64,000 bases of DNA from Nitrosomonas sp. (GCA_024282035.1 JAMWZR010000005.1:39529-103528), one strand, 5' to 3'; shown: positions 18,669 through 28,948, counted from the first letter of the stretch. The notes: generated by a model not told the origin, from the sequence alone. Made by a program: numbers and translations.

Positions 18669-20579
18669 ATGGAAACAAAAAAACTAGTACTCCTCATCAT
18701 CTTCTCCTCTTCCCTGTTATTTTTATGGGATGCTTGGCAAAAGGAATTAAATCCGCCTCCTGCATCAAAAGTGATGACCGGGACAACTGATGCCGCCAAT
18801 CAACGTCACGATCCGCTACCCGTTCCAGGTGATGGTTTTACTGCGTCAACCGATGGAAAGGATCATAGTATTGCGGCTGGAATCGAGGGTGTTAACTCTT
18901 CAATTACTCCCAATCTGTTCCTAACAGGTGAAAAAGTTACGGTCAAAACAGATATGATTGTGGCGGAAATCGATACTGCCGGTGGCGATATTCGTCAACT
19001 GGGGCTGTTAAAACACCCTTCGCGTGAAGACAAGGATAAGCCCTACGAGTTGCTCTTGGATAAATCTGCACGTTTTCAGGTTGCACAATCAGGACTAATT
19101 GGTGACAACCTACCGAATCACAAGACAAAATTCACCGTCGACTCAAACCAATATAATTACGAACTTGAAACGGGACGAGACACGCTGAAGGTACGCTTGC
19201 TGGCTCCGGAAACAAACGGTATGCAGGTCGTGAAAATTTTCACTTTCCATCGCGGCAGTTATGTGATTGATGTCGAGTTTGAAATCGTCAATGAGAGTGA
19301 TTCCACTATCATGCCGTTTTCTTATTTTCAGATGCTCAGAGACAGCAACGAACCAGCGGGCACTAGTTCGATGGTGCAATCGTATACTGGTGCGGCGATA
19401 TATACGGAATCTGAGAAATTCCAGAAAATCAAATTCGCAGATCTGGATAAAAACAAGGCAGAATTTCCTACCAATGCCGATAATGGTTGGATTGCCATGC
19501 TTGAGCACTATTTCCTGACAGCATGGTTGCCAAAGCAGAATACGCCTCGTGAATACTATGCAAAGCGCTTGGCGCCTAACCAGTACAGTGCCGGTATCAT
19601 TACTCCGGTCGGGGCAATTGATTCGGGACAAACCAAAAATATTTCCATCCCTTTTTATGCTGGCCCACAAGAACAGGACAAATTAGCCGAACTGGCACCC
19701 GGTCTGGAGTTGACAGTCGATTATGGCTGGTTGACGGTACTGGCTGTTCCGCTTTTCAAGCTCCTCTCGTTCTATCATGGCTGGACCGATAACTGGGGTG
19801 CATCAATTATTCTATTGACGCTGACCGTGAAGTTATTGTTCTTCCCACTATCAGCAGCAGGTTATCGTTCGATGGCCAAATTGCGCGTGGTAACGCCCAA
19901 GCTGCAACGCATACGCGAACAATATGCCAGTGACCGTCAACGCATGCATCAGGCGATGATGGAATTCTACAAAGAAGAAAAAATTAACCCGATGGGTGGA
20001 TGCCTGCCTATCCTGGTTCAAATTCCAGTGTTCATTGCCCTGTTCTGGACACTGATGGCTGCAGTTGAATTACGTTATGCACCTTTCGTATTATGGATCA
20101 CCGACATGTCGGTACCGGATCCCTACTATGTCTTGCCAGTCATCATGGGCATTTCAATGTGGATTCAGTCCAAACTCAGCCCACCGCCTGCTGATCCCAT
20201 TCAAGCCAAGGTGATGCAGATCATGCCGCTTGCATTCAGCGTGTTCTTTTTCTTCTTCCCATCCGGGCTGGTGCTTTATTCCCTGTGCAACAACATTCTT
20301 TCCATCGCCCAGCAATGGCAAATCACCAGGATGTATGAAAACAAATACGGTGAAAGCAATAACAAGGACAAAAGCAAGAAAAAAATCAAAAACAAACCTG
20401 AATCCACTTCAGAGAAAAATGCTTTGCCACTGCTCAAGGATACCGAAAATGCTGAACAGTCAGTCGTCACCACCGAAACAAGTGATAAGCCGCAAGCACA
20501 ATTACCCGCCGCAAATAACAAAAAGGTAGTGGCAAAACCAAAAGGTAATCCTGCGAGCAGGAAACCCAAAAAGCGATAA
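18669..20579 (+). CDS. yidC: Membrane protein insertase YidC with basic C-terminal tail
   Basis: A 636-residue protein: N-terminal membrane helix (about 6-23), large periplasmic beta domain (about 90-330), then the conserved five-helix insertase core with ASIILLTLTVKLLFFPLSAAGYRSM (given in part) and INPMGGCLPILVQIPVFIALF. It inserts and folds inner-membrane proteins, alone or with SecYEG; likely clients here include ATP synthase subunits a and c and oxidase subunit II. The core ends near residue 554. An 82-residue tail (555-636) with 18 Lys and 2 Arg follows, longer than in enteric YidC. Such basic tails are known to contact ribosomes in some bacteria. Confidence 0.96.
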   Translation: METKKLVLLIIFSSSLLFLWDAWQKELNPPPASKVMTGTTDAANQRHDPLPVPGDGFTASTDGKDHSIAAGIEGVNSSITPNLFLTGEKVTVKTDMIVAEIDTAGGDIRQLGLLKHPSREDKDKPYELLLDKSARFQVAQSGLIGDNLPNHKTKFTVDSNQYNYELETGRDTLKVRLLAPETNGMQVVKIFTFHRGSYVIDVEFEIVNESDSTIMPFSYFQMLRDSNEPAGTSSMVQSYTGAAIYTESEKFQKIKFADLDKNKAEFPTNADNGWIAMLEHYFLTAWLPKQNTPREYYAKRLAPNQYSAGIITPVGAIDSGQTKNISIPFYAGPQEQDKLAELAPGLELTVDYGWLTVLAVPLFKLLSFYHGWTDNWGASIILLTLTVKLLFFPLSAAGYRSMAKLRVVTPKLQRIREQYASDRQRMHQAMMEFYKEEKINPMGGCLPILVQIPVFIALFWTLMAAVELRYAPFVLWITDMSVPDPYYVLPVIMGISMWIQSKLSPPPADPIQAKVMQIMPLAFSVFFFFFPSGLVLYSLCNNILSIAQQWQITRMYENKYGESNNKDKSKKKIKNKPESTSEKNALPLLKDTENAEQSVVTTETSDKPQAQLPAANNKKVVAKPKGNPASRKPKKR

Positions 20580-20586
20580 ATCGATA

Positions 20587-20610
20587 GGCCGGTCTCTTAC
20601 TAGACCGGCC
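20587..20610. terminator. Perfect hairpin between yidC and mnmE
   Basis: A 9-bp perfect stem, GGCCGGTCT (20587-20595) and AGACCGGCC (20602-20610), encloses a six-base loop seven bases after the yidC stop. It lacks a following T-run (ATCAAGAAAAAG follows), so it is either a Rho-assisted terminator, an RNA-processing or stability hairpin, or an attenuator before mnmE, whose start lies within 30 bp. Confidence 0.55.
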
Positions 20611-20636
20611 ATCAAGAAAAAGTATTGAATCTATCG

Positions 20637-22007
20637 ATGGGAGCAGATGCTGATACCGATATCATTGCTGCCATTGCCACACCACCAGGACAAGGCGGTA
20701 TTGGTGTCATCCGCCTGTCTGGCAAGAATTTAGCTGGGCTAGCCCAAGTCATTCTCGGCAAAATCCCCCGTCCCCGCCACGCCCAGCTTTGCAATTTTCA
20801 AGATACCGAGCATCGCATCATTGATCAGGGCATCGCACTCTATTTTCCAGCACCCCATTCATACACAGGCGAAGATGTTCTTGAACTGCAGGGACATGGT
20901 GGTACCGCCATCCTCAATCTTCTGCTCGAACAATGTCTTAAGGCTGGAGCACGTATGGCGCAACCCGGTGAATTCACTCTGCGCGCCTACCTGAACCATA
21001 AAATTGATCTGATACAGGCTGAAAGCGTGGCCGACATCATTGCTGCCAGCACAACCGAAGCTGCTCGCTACGCCATCCAATCTTTGCGTGGTCACTTTTC
21101 TCAACGCATCGACGACATGGTTAACGCCTTGGTCGCCCTCAGAATGCTCATTGAGGCCACACTCGACTTTCCCGAAGAAGAGATCGATCCTATCCAGATA
21201 ATGCAGATCAGAAATGATTTGCAGGCATTACAGCAACGATTCGAGGACATTTTTGCTGCCGCCCGTCAAGGCCATATCTTGCAGGAAGGCATCAAGATCG
21301 TTCTGGCTGGCAGTCCCAATGTTGGCAAATCCAGTCTGTTGAACCAACTCGTCGAAGAAGATGCCGCCATAGTCACCGACATTCCCGGAACCACCCGAGA
21401 TACCATCCAAAGAAACATCACCATTAACGGCATTCCGTTGCACATCATCGATACAGCGGGATTAAGAGATACCAGCGATCTCGTTGAACAAAAAGGGATT
21501 GAACGCACCCTTGCTGCCATTGACAATGCTGATGTGATCATCCATTTGATCGATTCTTCGTTAACGCCACACCAGCATCCTCTCAATAAAAGCGATACCC
21601 CCAATATCCCCACCAACAAGCCAATCATCCTTGTGTTCAACAAGATTGATCTCCTAGGTCAGGATCCCAGGATGGAACAGACCGATACGGCACACACAGT
21701 TTTTATCTCCGCCAAAACCGGTGCTGGCATCGAGTTGCTGCGCAACACCATACTGAATGTCATCGGATGGAAGTCACAATCATCCCCAGAGGGAATCTAC
21801 ATGGCTCGACAACGCCATTTGGAAGCATTGACACAAGCCAGAAGCCACTTACAAGCTGCCTCCACTTTCATCGACTATCAATATCAGCTCGAATTACTTG
21901 CTGAAGAACTCAGACTGATGCAAACCGCCCTGACATCCATCACTGGGCGCTACACACCCGACGATTTGCTTGGCGAAATTTTTTCACACTTCTGCATCGG
22001 AAAATAA
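20637..22007 (+). CDS. mnmE: tRNA-modification GTPase MnmE
   Basis: MnmE with MnmG makes the 5-carboxymethylaminomethyl group on U34 of certain tRNAs. The protein starts with DTDIIAAIATPPGQGGIGVIR (formyl-THF domain start), has the G1 motif GSPNVGKSS, the switch region DIPGTTRDT, G3 DTAGLRD and G4 NKID, and ends in the invariant FCIGK. ATG 20637 gives 456 residues and fits the family N-terminus; an in-frame TTG at 20625 would add four residues. It closes the rpmH-yidC block in conserved order. Confidence 0.96.
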   Translation: MGADADTDIIAAIATPPGQGGIGVIRLSGKNLAGLAQVILGKIPRPRHAQLCNFQDTEHRIIDQGIALYFPAPHSYTGEDVLELQGHGGTAILNLLLEQCLKAGARMAQPGEFTLRAYLNHKIDLIQAESVADIIAASTTEAARYAIQSLRGHFSQRIDDMVNALVALRMLIEATLDFPEEEIDPIQIMQIRNDLQALQQRFEDIFAAARQGHILQEGIKIVLAGSPNVGKSSLLNQLVEEDAAIVTDIPGTTRDTIQRNITINGIPLHIIDTAGLRDTSDLVEQKGIERTLAAIDNADVIIHLIDSSLTPHQHPLNKSDTPNIPTNKPIILVFNKIDLLGQDPRMEQTDTAHTVFISAKTGAGIELLRNTILNVIGWKSQSSPEGIYMARQRHLEALTQARSHLQAASTFIDYQYQLELLAEELRLMQTALTSITGRYTPDDLLGEIFSHFCIGK

Positions 22008-22079
22008 AATTTTCGCTAAAGCCAGAACGCGAAAATGCCGCTGAAAAAACGCGACCAATACTCAGTTAAGTAACATACC

Positions 22080-22805
22080 ATGCGCCTAGGAATCCTCGAA
22101 GACGAAGCAACCCAGATTTCGATTTACGAACTGCTCTTCTCATCAACACAATATCAATACGATTTCTTTGGAACAATCGCTGCCTTTCTTGCCGCGCTCA
22201 AACAGGAAAAATACGATCTATTGATCATTGACTGGATGTTGCCAGATGGCACGGCAGAAGAAGCGATCAAGTGGGTACGAAAAAATATAGACTGGCGCAT
22301 TCCCATCATCTGCGTGACTTCGCGCAATAATGAGTCCGATGTTGTCAATGCCTTGCACCTTGGCGCCGATGATTATTTTGTCAAATCGCAGCGTTATTTC
22401 GAGTTGCTGGCCAGAATCGATTCATTGGCACGCCGCGTTCGTGAAAAACAAGAAACCACAAATTTGCAGTTTGGTTTATATGAAATCAAGCCAAACGACC
22501 AGGAAATCACTTTTGCAGGAAAAAATGTCGGGTTGACACAAAAAGAATTCGCACTTGCCCGCTATCTGTTCCAGAATCCCAACAAACTGCTGTCCCGTGT
22601 CCATCTATTGGAAAAAATCTGGGGACTCGCCGCTGAAATCGACACACGAACCGTCGACACTCACATTAGCCGCCTGCGCAGCAAATTGGGCCTGTCTCCT
22701 CAAAGCGATTGGGATATCGCAACCGTGTATGGTTATGGATACCGCCTGCAATCCGCCAAAGAAACCAAAAACACTCACACCATCCAGCGTGTGATGCACA
22801 ATTGA
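22080..22805 (+). CDS. OmpR-family response regulator, orphan
   Basis: A 241-residue two-component regulator. The receiver domain (1-120) has acidic residues E7, D8, E9, the phospho-acceptor D51 (LLIIDWMLPDG), T80 and K102 (DDYFVKS). The winged-helix output domain (about 130-230) ends with the usual RTVDTHISRLRSKLGL and VYGYGYRLQ. It should bind DNA as a dimer when phosphorylated. No histidine kinase gene is adjacent: mnmE is upstream and trmJ downstream, both unrelated. The regulated genes cannot be read from the sequence. No clear Shine-Dalgarno precedes the ATG. Confidence 0.92.
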   Translation: MRLGILEDEATQISIYELLFSSTQYQYDFFGTIAAFLAALKQEKYDLLIIDWMLPDGTAEEAIKWVRKNIDWRIPIICVTSRNNESDVVNALHLGADDYFVKSQRYFELLARIDSLARRVREKQETTNLQFGLYEIKPNDQEITFAGKNVGLTQKEFALARYLFQNPNKLLSRVHLLEKIWGLAAEIDTRTVDTHISRLRSKLGLSPQSDWDIATVYGYGYRLQSAKETKNTHTIQRVMHN

Positions 22806-23081
22806 GCCGTTTATGTCACATCAATCACGCTCAGGCTAGCTCGCATATTGCAATAACACATCCCGCGTTCTCGCCGGCTCAAATACCACATTAAAACACC
22901 ATCGCCCGAAACCGCCTTATTCGTTGACCGTCTTGATCCAATCCGCCATCGCGGCACGCTTTTGACCTAGCTGCGTTCATTCTCAAAACCTCTTAGCATG
23001 CTCTATAGCCCGTTCTGATAGAATGGAGTCATTCTTTGCGTGTCGTTTTTATCATTAATCATACACATACACAATCTTCAT

Positions 23082-23810
23082 ATGGCCCAGTTCTGTCCGC
23101 TCGATAACGTACGCATCGTACTCAGTCACACCAGCCATCCTGGCAATATCGGTGCTGCAGCTCGAGCGATGAAAACAATGGGATTGCGTTCGCTGTATTT
23201 GATCGCCCCCAAATCGTTTCCCGATGCCGAAGCGGAAGCACGCGCCGCACATGCAGCGGATATTTTGCAACAGGCACAGGTTTGTAGCGAATTGCATCAG
23301 GCACTTGATCAGACCGTGCTGGCTGCGGCGGTGACGGCACGACCACGCGAGTTGTCCCATGAGATATTCGATGCCCGTCAGGGTGCGCGGGAATTACTGC
23401 GCTATGCACATCAACAGCCTGTTGCCGTGCTGTTTGGGCGCGAGAGTTCCGGTCTCAGCACATCGGAAGTGCACAAATGCCAGATCATTATTCATATCCC
23501 AGCCAACCCACACTATCCGTCGTTGAACCTGGCCAGTGCAGTGCAGTTGATAGCGTATGAACTCCGCATGGCGCTAACCGAACAAACCACTGCCCACGTC
23601 CCCATTTCAGGTTCACCAGCCAATTTTAACGAACTGGAATTGCTGTACACGCATCTCGAAGAATTGATGATCCAAAGCGGTTTTCTGGATCCGGACAAAC
23701 CCAAACTGCTGATGCCTCGTGTACGCCGGATGTTTGCACGTGCCAGACTGGAAAAAGAGGAAGTGCAGATGCTGCGTGGCTTGCTGACTACTCTGCACAA
23801 ACGCCAGTAA
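23082..23810 (+). CDS. trmJ: tRNA (cytidine/uridine-32 2'-O)-methyltransferase TrmJ
   Basis: A SPOUT-family methyltransferase that uses S-adenosylmethionine to methylate the ribose of position 32 in tRNA. It shows VRIVLSHTSHPGNIGAAARAMKTMG at the N-terminus (first 20 shared with the family), then VLFGRESSGLS and the knot-forming PSLNLASAVQLIAYEL. ATG 23082 gives 242 residues, the usual length; an in-frame GTG at 23040 would add 14 residues unlike the family. It converges with argB, whose stop is only 6 bp away. Confidence 0.93.
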   Translation: MAQFCPLDNVRIVLSHTSHPGNIGAAARAMKTMGLRSLYLIAPKSFPDAEAEARAAHAADILQQAQVCSELHQALDQTVLAAAVTARPRELSHEIFDARQGARELLRYAHQQPVAVLFGRESSGLSTSEVHKCQIIIHIPANPHYPSLNLASAVQLIAYELRMALTEQTTAHVPISGSPANFNELELLYTHLEELMIQSGFLDPDKPKLLMPRVRRMFARARLEKEEVQMLRGLLTTLHKRQ

Positions 23811-23816
23811 GTTGTG

Positions 23817-24725
<909 letters not shown>

Positions 24726-24754
24726 TTATTTCGTACTTGTAAGGAATATTGCCG

Positions 24755-25264
24755 TTATTGGCGTTCGATATGTTGAAACCTTTCGTCGTGAACCAATTCA
24801 AGGAGATTCAGCTTGCGCCATACGCGCCCTTCCAGATCCTTGTATTGGGCCACCACACCTTTGGGTAGCTTCTTCTTGCTGTGTTTCACCAGTGAAAACT
24901 CCGACAAATCACGGATACCTAGCATGCTGTTGACGATGAAGCCCCCTAGTGCCTTGCTGCCGGAAGCAACTAGCAGAATACGGGATTTCAGATTGAATAC
25001 AGCAGGACTACCACCCAGAAAAACACCCAGATCATTGATGCCGTAAAGATTTCCCCGCACATTGGCCAATCCGAGAAACCAGGGTTCAGTCAACGGAACC
25101 TTGGCCAGTTTGGGAATGGTGATGACTTCGCTGACATCCGACATGGATATCAAATAACGTTCCTCACCGGCCGCCACTCCGAGTACGGCAACCGCTTCCA
25201 CATCTTCCGCACTGTCATCCTTGGATGTATTGCTGGCAACCGTGTTTTCAGGTTTATGGGTCAT
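24755..25264 (-). CDS. CheW-domain protein (PilI/CheW-like)
   Basis: A 169-residue protein with a 30-residue acidic N-terminus and one CheW domain: LISMSDVSEVITIPKLAKVP, LGLANVRGNLYGINDLGVFLGG and a final helix. CheW proteins link chemoreceptors to a CheA kinase. No other chemotaxis genes are present here. Because pilT, pilU and pilC are elsewhere in the window, it may belong to a Pil-Chp-like twitching pathway (PilI), but this is inference. It could be co-transcribed with argB. Confidence 0.85.
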   Translation of the reverse strand: MTHKPENTVASNTSKDDSAEDVEAVAVLGVAAGEERYLISMSDVSEVITIPKLAKVPLTEPWFLGLANVRGNLYGINDLGVFLGGSPAVFNLKSRILLVASGSKALGGFIVNSMLGIRDLSEFSLVKHSKKKLPKGVVAQYKDLEGRVWRKLNLLELVHDERFQHIERQ

Positions 25265-25372
25265 ACAGGTTGGACTCCTTTACGCAGTGTATTTTGATCA
25301 CAGAATATACGTAATTGCGCTATTTTACTGTATTATCGGGCATTCATTATTGAATTCTTCGGAGTCAAACCC

Positions 25373-25951
25373 ATGAGACATTGCTATTCGTTCTGGCTGC
25401 CCTTTTTATTGATTCTTCCACTGCTTAGTGCTTGTGTACCCATGTTTACCATTGGCACGGCTGCAGGTACAGGTACTTATATTTCAGAGGATCGCAGGAC
25501 CAGCGGCATGTTTATCGAAGATGAAGGGATCGAACTCAAGAGTGGAAGGAGAATCCACCAGCAATATGGTGATACGGTTCATATCAATGTCACCAGTTAT
25601 AACCGCATGGTTTTACTGACTGGAGAAGCACCATCGGAAGACATCAAGGCTGCAATCGAAAAGTTGATCATGGGCGTCGACAATGTTCGCAAAATCTTTA
25701 ACGAAATCGCCGTTGCCGGTAATACTTCACTTGCTTCGCGTAGCAATGACACACTCATCACTTCAAAAGTAAAAGCACGCTTCCTAGCTGAACGTAAATT
25801 TCAGATCAATCATGTCAAGATTGTGACTGAAAATGAAATCGTCTACCTCATGGGAATCGTTTCGCGCCAAGAAGCCGATAATGCAGCCCAAATTGCTAGT
25901 TCAACACCAGGCGTAAAAAAAGTTGTCAAAGTATTCGAGTACATGAATTGA
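25373..25951 (+). CDS. BON-domain outer-membrane lipoprotein (DolP/OsmY family)
   Basis: A 192-residue lipoprotein. The signal peptide ends in the lipobox LLSAC at residues 17-21, so Cys21 would be lipidated. Two BON domains follow (about 48-115 and 125-190), with YNRMVLLTGEAPSEDIK and ENEIVYLMGIVSRQEAD. DolP-type proteins bind anionic phospholipids and help outer-membrane integrity in the periplasm. CGGAG stands about 9 nt before the ATG. It is divergent from the cheW-like gene and 14 bp upstream of the GlcD-type gene, possibly one transcript. Confidence 0.9.
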   Translation: MRHCYSFWLPFLLILPLLSACVPMFTIGTAAGTGTYISEDRRTSGMFIEDEGIELKSGRRIHQQYGDTVHINVTSYNRMVLLTGEAPSEDIKAAIEKLIMGVDNVRKIFNEIAVAGNTSLASRSNDTLITSKVKARFLAERKFQINHVKIVTENEIVYLMGIVSRQEADNAAQIASSTPGVKKVVKVFEYMN

Positions 25952-25965
25952 CCTGAAACAACATA

Positions 25966-27339
25966 GTGAGCGTGCTTTCCGCATCCGTCAAAACCAACCT
26001 TGAGAAGCTATTCCCACCGGATCGCTGCTATACCGATCCGGTTGAGTGTTATGCATATGCATACGATAACAGCCGCAAGATATTCCCACCTGATGCTGTC
26101 GTGGTTCCTTTGTGTACAGAAGAAATTCTGCAAACACTCCAACTCTGTAACCAACACCACATTCCATTAGTACCTCGTGGTCGGGGAACCGGAACAGCCG
26201 GTGGCAGCCTTCCCGAAAAAGGGGGTATTGCCATGTCACTGGAGCGCATGGTCAATATCGTTTCAGTGGATCCTGCCAACCGCGTCATCGTCACCGAACC
26301 GGGTGTCATCAATCAGACCATACAGGAAGCAGCCAAACCACACGGATTTTTCTGGCCTCCTGATCCTTCCAGCGCCATGTTTTCTACTATCGGTGGCAAC
26401 ATCGCTACCTGTGCAGGCGGACCTCATGCCGTCAAGTATGGCACTACCCGTGATCATGTTCTGGGTCTGAAAGCAGTAACCGGTGCTGGCCAATTGATAA
26501 CAACCGGTTGTTACACCACCAAGGGAGTAGTTGGTTACGATCTCACCAGACTGCTAATTGGCTCTGAAGGCACACTTGCGATCATCACCGAAGCCACACT
26601 CAAACTGACTGCATTGCCGGAGGTTGTCGCAGGCATCACGGCACATTTTCAAGACTTAGCCAGTTGCACTGCTGCAATTGTCAATATCATGTCGCTATCG
26701 CGCTTACCCAGCGCATTGGAATTTCTTGACAGTGGGTCCTTAGGACTGATTCGTAACCGCTATCCTGATCTGCTACCTGGCATGAGTCATGCCATGCTCA
26801 TGATCGAAGTCGATGGCACACGAGATGAATTGCCTCATGCCATTGCAAGCATTATTTCGGCATGCCAATCCGATTCTCTCATCGAAGCCAGAGAAGTGCC
26901 TGACACTCGCGATCTCTGGAAGGCACGCAAGGCGCTTTCGCCCTTGTTACGTGAGATTGCACCCAAGAAGATTAATGAAGACGTTGTGGTTCCTGTTACT
27001 CGCTTACCCGAATTCTTACGGGGATTAAAGCGGTTGAGTCAACATTACCAATTACAGAACGTCAATTTTGGGCATGCCGGGAATGGCAATATTCATGTTA
27101 ATTTACTTATTGACCCCGAGAATGCTGATGAAGTCAGACGGGCCGAACACTGTTTAAATGATATTTTTGATTTGGTCATCTCTTTGCATGGCACGCTATC
27201 AGGAGAGCATGGCATTGGCAGCGAAAAACGTGCCTTTGTTCCCAAGGAGATTGATGATGTGACAATGACCCTAATGAAGAATATTAAAAATTTATTCGAT
27301 CCGAACAATATTCTGAATCCGGGCAAACTTTTTCCTTAG
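25966..27339 (+). CDS. FAD-linked oxidase of the GlcD (glycolate/D-lactate) family
   Basis: The 457-residue enzyme has a PCMH-type FAD-binding domain (about 35-215: VPRGRGTGTAGG, STIGGNIATCAGGPHAVKYG, GYDLTRLLIGSEGTLAIITE). The C-terminal cap has NFGHAGNGNIHVN, LSGEHGIGSEKR and the end DPNNILNPGKLFP. It oxidises an alpha-hydroxy acid such as glycolate or D-lactate. GlcE and GlcF partners are not adjacent, so it may act alone or with partners elsewhere. In a CO2-fixing organism, removing glycolate formed from phosphoglycolate would make sense; that is inference. The start is GTG. Confidence 0.88.
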   Translation: MSVLSASVKTNLEKLFPPDRCYTDPVECYAYAYDNSRKIFPPDAVVVPLCTEEILQTLQLCNQHHIPLVPRGRGTGTAGGSLPEKGGIAMSLERMVNIVSVDPANRVIVTEPGVINQTIQEAAKPHGFFWPPDPSSAMFSTIGGNIATCAGGPHAVKYGTTRDHVLGLKAVTGAGQLITTGCYTTKGVVGYDLTRLLIGSEGTLAIITEATLKLTALPEVVAGITAHFQDLASCTAAIVNIMSLSRLPSALEFLDSGSLGLIRNRYPDLLPGMSHAMLMIEVDGTRDELPHAIASIISACQSDSLIEAREVPDTRDLWKARKALSPLLREIAPKKINEDVVVPVTRLPEFLRGLKRLSQHYQLQNVNFGHAGNGNIHVNLLIDPENADEVRRAEHCLNDIFDLVISLHGTLSGEHGIGSEKRAFVPKEIDDVTMTLMKNIKNLFDPNNILNPGKLFP

Positions 27340-27352
27340 CTTAACTTGAAAC

Positions 27353-27390
27353 AAAAAAGGCGTAGCATTTTTATATGCTACGCCTTTTTT
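27353..27390. terminator. Bidirectional Rho-independent terminator between glcD-like gene and cyoE
   Basis: A 10-bp perfect stem, GGCGTAGCAT (27359-27368) with ATGCTACGCC (27375-27384), has a six-base loop and is flanked by A6 (27353-27358) and T6 (27385-27390). The symmetry lets it end transcription of the plus-strand GlcD-type gene and of the minus-strand cytochrome oxidase operon, whose last gene stops at 27402. Confidence 0.95.
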
Positions 27391-27401
27391 ACTGATAATC
27401 T

Positions 27402-28292
27402 TTAAAAGTAAAAATAATGATCGACCAACAGTGCTACAAATAACAGTGCCAGATATAAAATCGAATAGCGGAAAGCTTCTCGCGCTAACTGATCACTATA
27501 ATTACGATATATTTCAATTGCGTAATACATAAAAATACCATTGAGAATGAGCGACCCAACCAGATAGATTAATCCGCTCATCTGTGTGACATACGGCAAT
27601 GTAGTCACAACGCACATGATAATGGTATATAGCAAAACTTGTAGTTTGGTATATTGATCACCATGTGTCACTGGCAGCATGGGCATGCCAATCGAGGCAT
27701 ATTCCTTCTTACGATACAGAGCGAGCGCCCAGAAGTGAGGAGGAGTCCACGCAAAAATGATGAGAAATAACAACAATGCATCGCTGGCAATTTCACCTGT
27801 CACTGCTGTCCAGCCCAATACTGGCGGCATAGCACCTGATGCACCTCCAATAACTATGTTTTGTGGTGTCAGTGGCTTGAGAATTACCGTATAAATTATT
27901 GCATAGCCTACAAAAGTGCCGAGGGTCAGCCACATGGTCAATTCATTAACCCAGTAATAGAGAATGTATAATCCGACTCCACCAACAATCAGAAGAAAAA
28001 ATAATGTTTCAGGCACACTCACCTTACCTTGCGGTAGTGGTCTTCCTTTTGTTCTGGCCATTACGGCATCCATTTTTTGCTCAACGAGACAGTTGAGTGC
28101 CGCCGCTGCTCCGGCCACTAACGCTATACCCAAAGTACCAAAAAACAGAATATCCAGCGGTACAGCACCCGGTACAGCTAGAAACATACCAATAACCGCC
28201 GTAAACACAATCAACGAAACCACGCGTGGTTTGGTCAATCGATAAAACTGATTTATTCGTACAGCTGTTTCTTGCCATGCCAATGTAGCCAT
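27402..28292 (-). CDS. ctaB: Protoheme IX farnesyltransferase (haem O synthase)
   Basis: The 296-residue integral membrane UbiA-type prenyltransferase converts haem B to haem O with farnesyl diphosphate, the first step to haem A for the aa3 oxidase encoded upstream. It shows the prenyl-binding motif [20 protein letters not shown], the second aspartate-rich region and about nine hydrophobic helices. It is the last gene of the oxidase operon and is followed by a strong terminator. ctaA (haem A synthase) is not found in the window. Confidence 0.95.
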   Translation of the reverse strand: MATLAWQETAVRINQFYRLTKPRVVSLIVFTAVIGMFLAVPGAVPLDILFFGTLGIALVAGAAAALNCLVEQKMDAVMARTKGRPLPQGKVSVPETLFFLLIVGGVGLYILYYWVNELTMWLTLGTFVGYAIIYTVILKPLTPQNIVIGGASGAMPPVLGWTAVTGEIASDALLLFLIIFAWTPPHFWALALYRKKEYASIGMPMLPVTHGDQYTKLQVLLYTIIMCVVTTLPYVTQMSGLIYLVGSLILNGIFMYYAIEIYRNYSDQLAREAFRYSILYLALLFVALLVDHYFYF

Positions 28293-28363
28293 GTCTACGT
28301 TCTCCTTATCTTGTTATCCTAAATTATTTATATCTAAGCGTATCTCAATCGCTTGTCAGAATA

Positions 28364-28948
28364 TCAATGCTCAATCTGGGATACGTGTAATAGTCTTTTT
28401 AAATCCTGCCCCATTTTTGTACCGTCAACTTTCTCTGGAAATTTCAACATCAAATTGCCGATCGGGTCTATTAGATAAATATGTTTTGTCTGTGTGTCTC
28501 TGGTTTCAATGGCATTAATAATGTCACCATCTCGATCCTTCAGAATATAGGTTCCTTCATATTCTTTTATTAAATCTTCGTTCGGCGTCCCCTCATCATT
28601 GACCAGCCATAGTCTTTCGATACGATGCCTTTCTTTACCTTGCACCATTCTAACTTGCCGCATGTAATAGAGTTTATCTTTGCAAGCCTCGTTACAATCT
28701 GCAGAATCAACAGTTAGCAGAACCCACTTACCATGTAAATCCTTCATGCGTAGGATGGTATTGTCGACCAAATTTGTCCCTTTACCCTGGAGCTTGACTA
28801 TCGGTTTGATCAAGTCACCATAGTTTTTACTATTGGGTCGGAAATCTGAAAAATATAGCAAATATGAAACTACTACCGGTGAGCACATCAGCACCAAGAG
28901 TAACAGGAATTTTCTTCTATTTGCTTTTTGTAAATTCTCGTTTGACAT
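28364..28948 (-). CDS. SCO1/SenC-like oxidase assembly protein
   Basis: A 194-residue protein with one N-terminal membrane helix (about 13-33) and a thioredoxin-like domain. The redox or copper site appears as CNEAC (CxxxC) within VDSADCNEACKDKL, and HIYLIDPIGNLMLKF follows near residue 170. SCO proteins carry CxxxC plus a distal His and deliver copper to CuA of subunit II. Here the usual Pro after the first Cys is absent and the His position needs alignment. Its 3' neighbour is ctaB and its start overlaps the SURF1 gene, which supports an assembly role. Confidence 0.75.
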   Translation of the reverse strand: MSNENLQKANRRKFLLLLVLMCSPVVVSYLLYFSDFRPNSKNYGDLIKPIVKLQGKGTNLVDNTILRMKDLHGKWVLLTVDSADCNEACKDKLYYMRQVRMVQGKERHRIERLWLVNDEGTPNEDLIKEYEGTYILKDRDGDIINAIETRDTQTKHIYLIDPIGNLMLKFPEKVDGTKMGQDLKRLLHVSQIEH

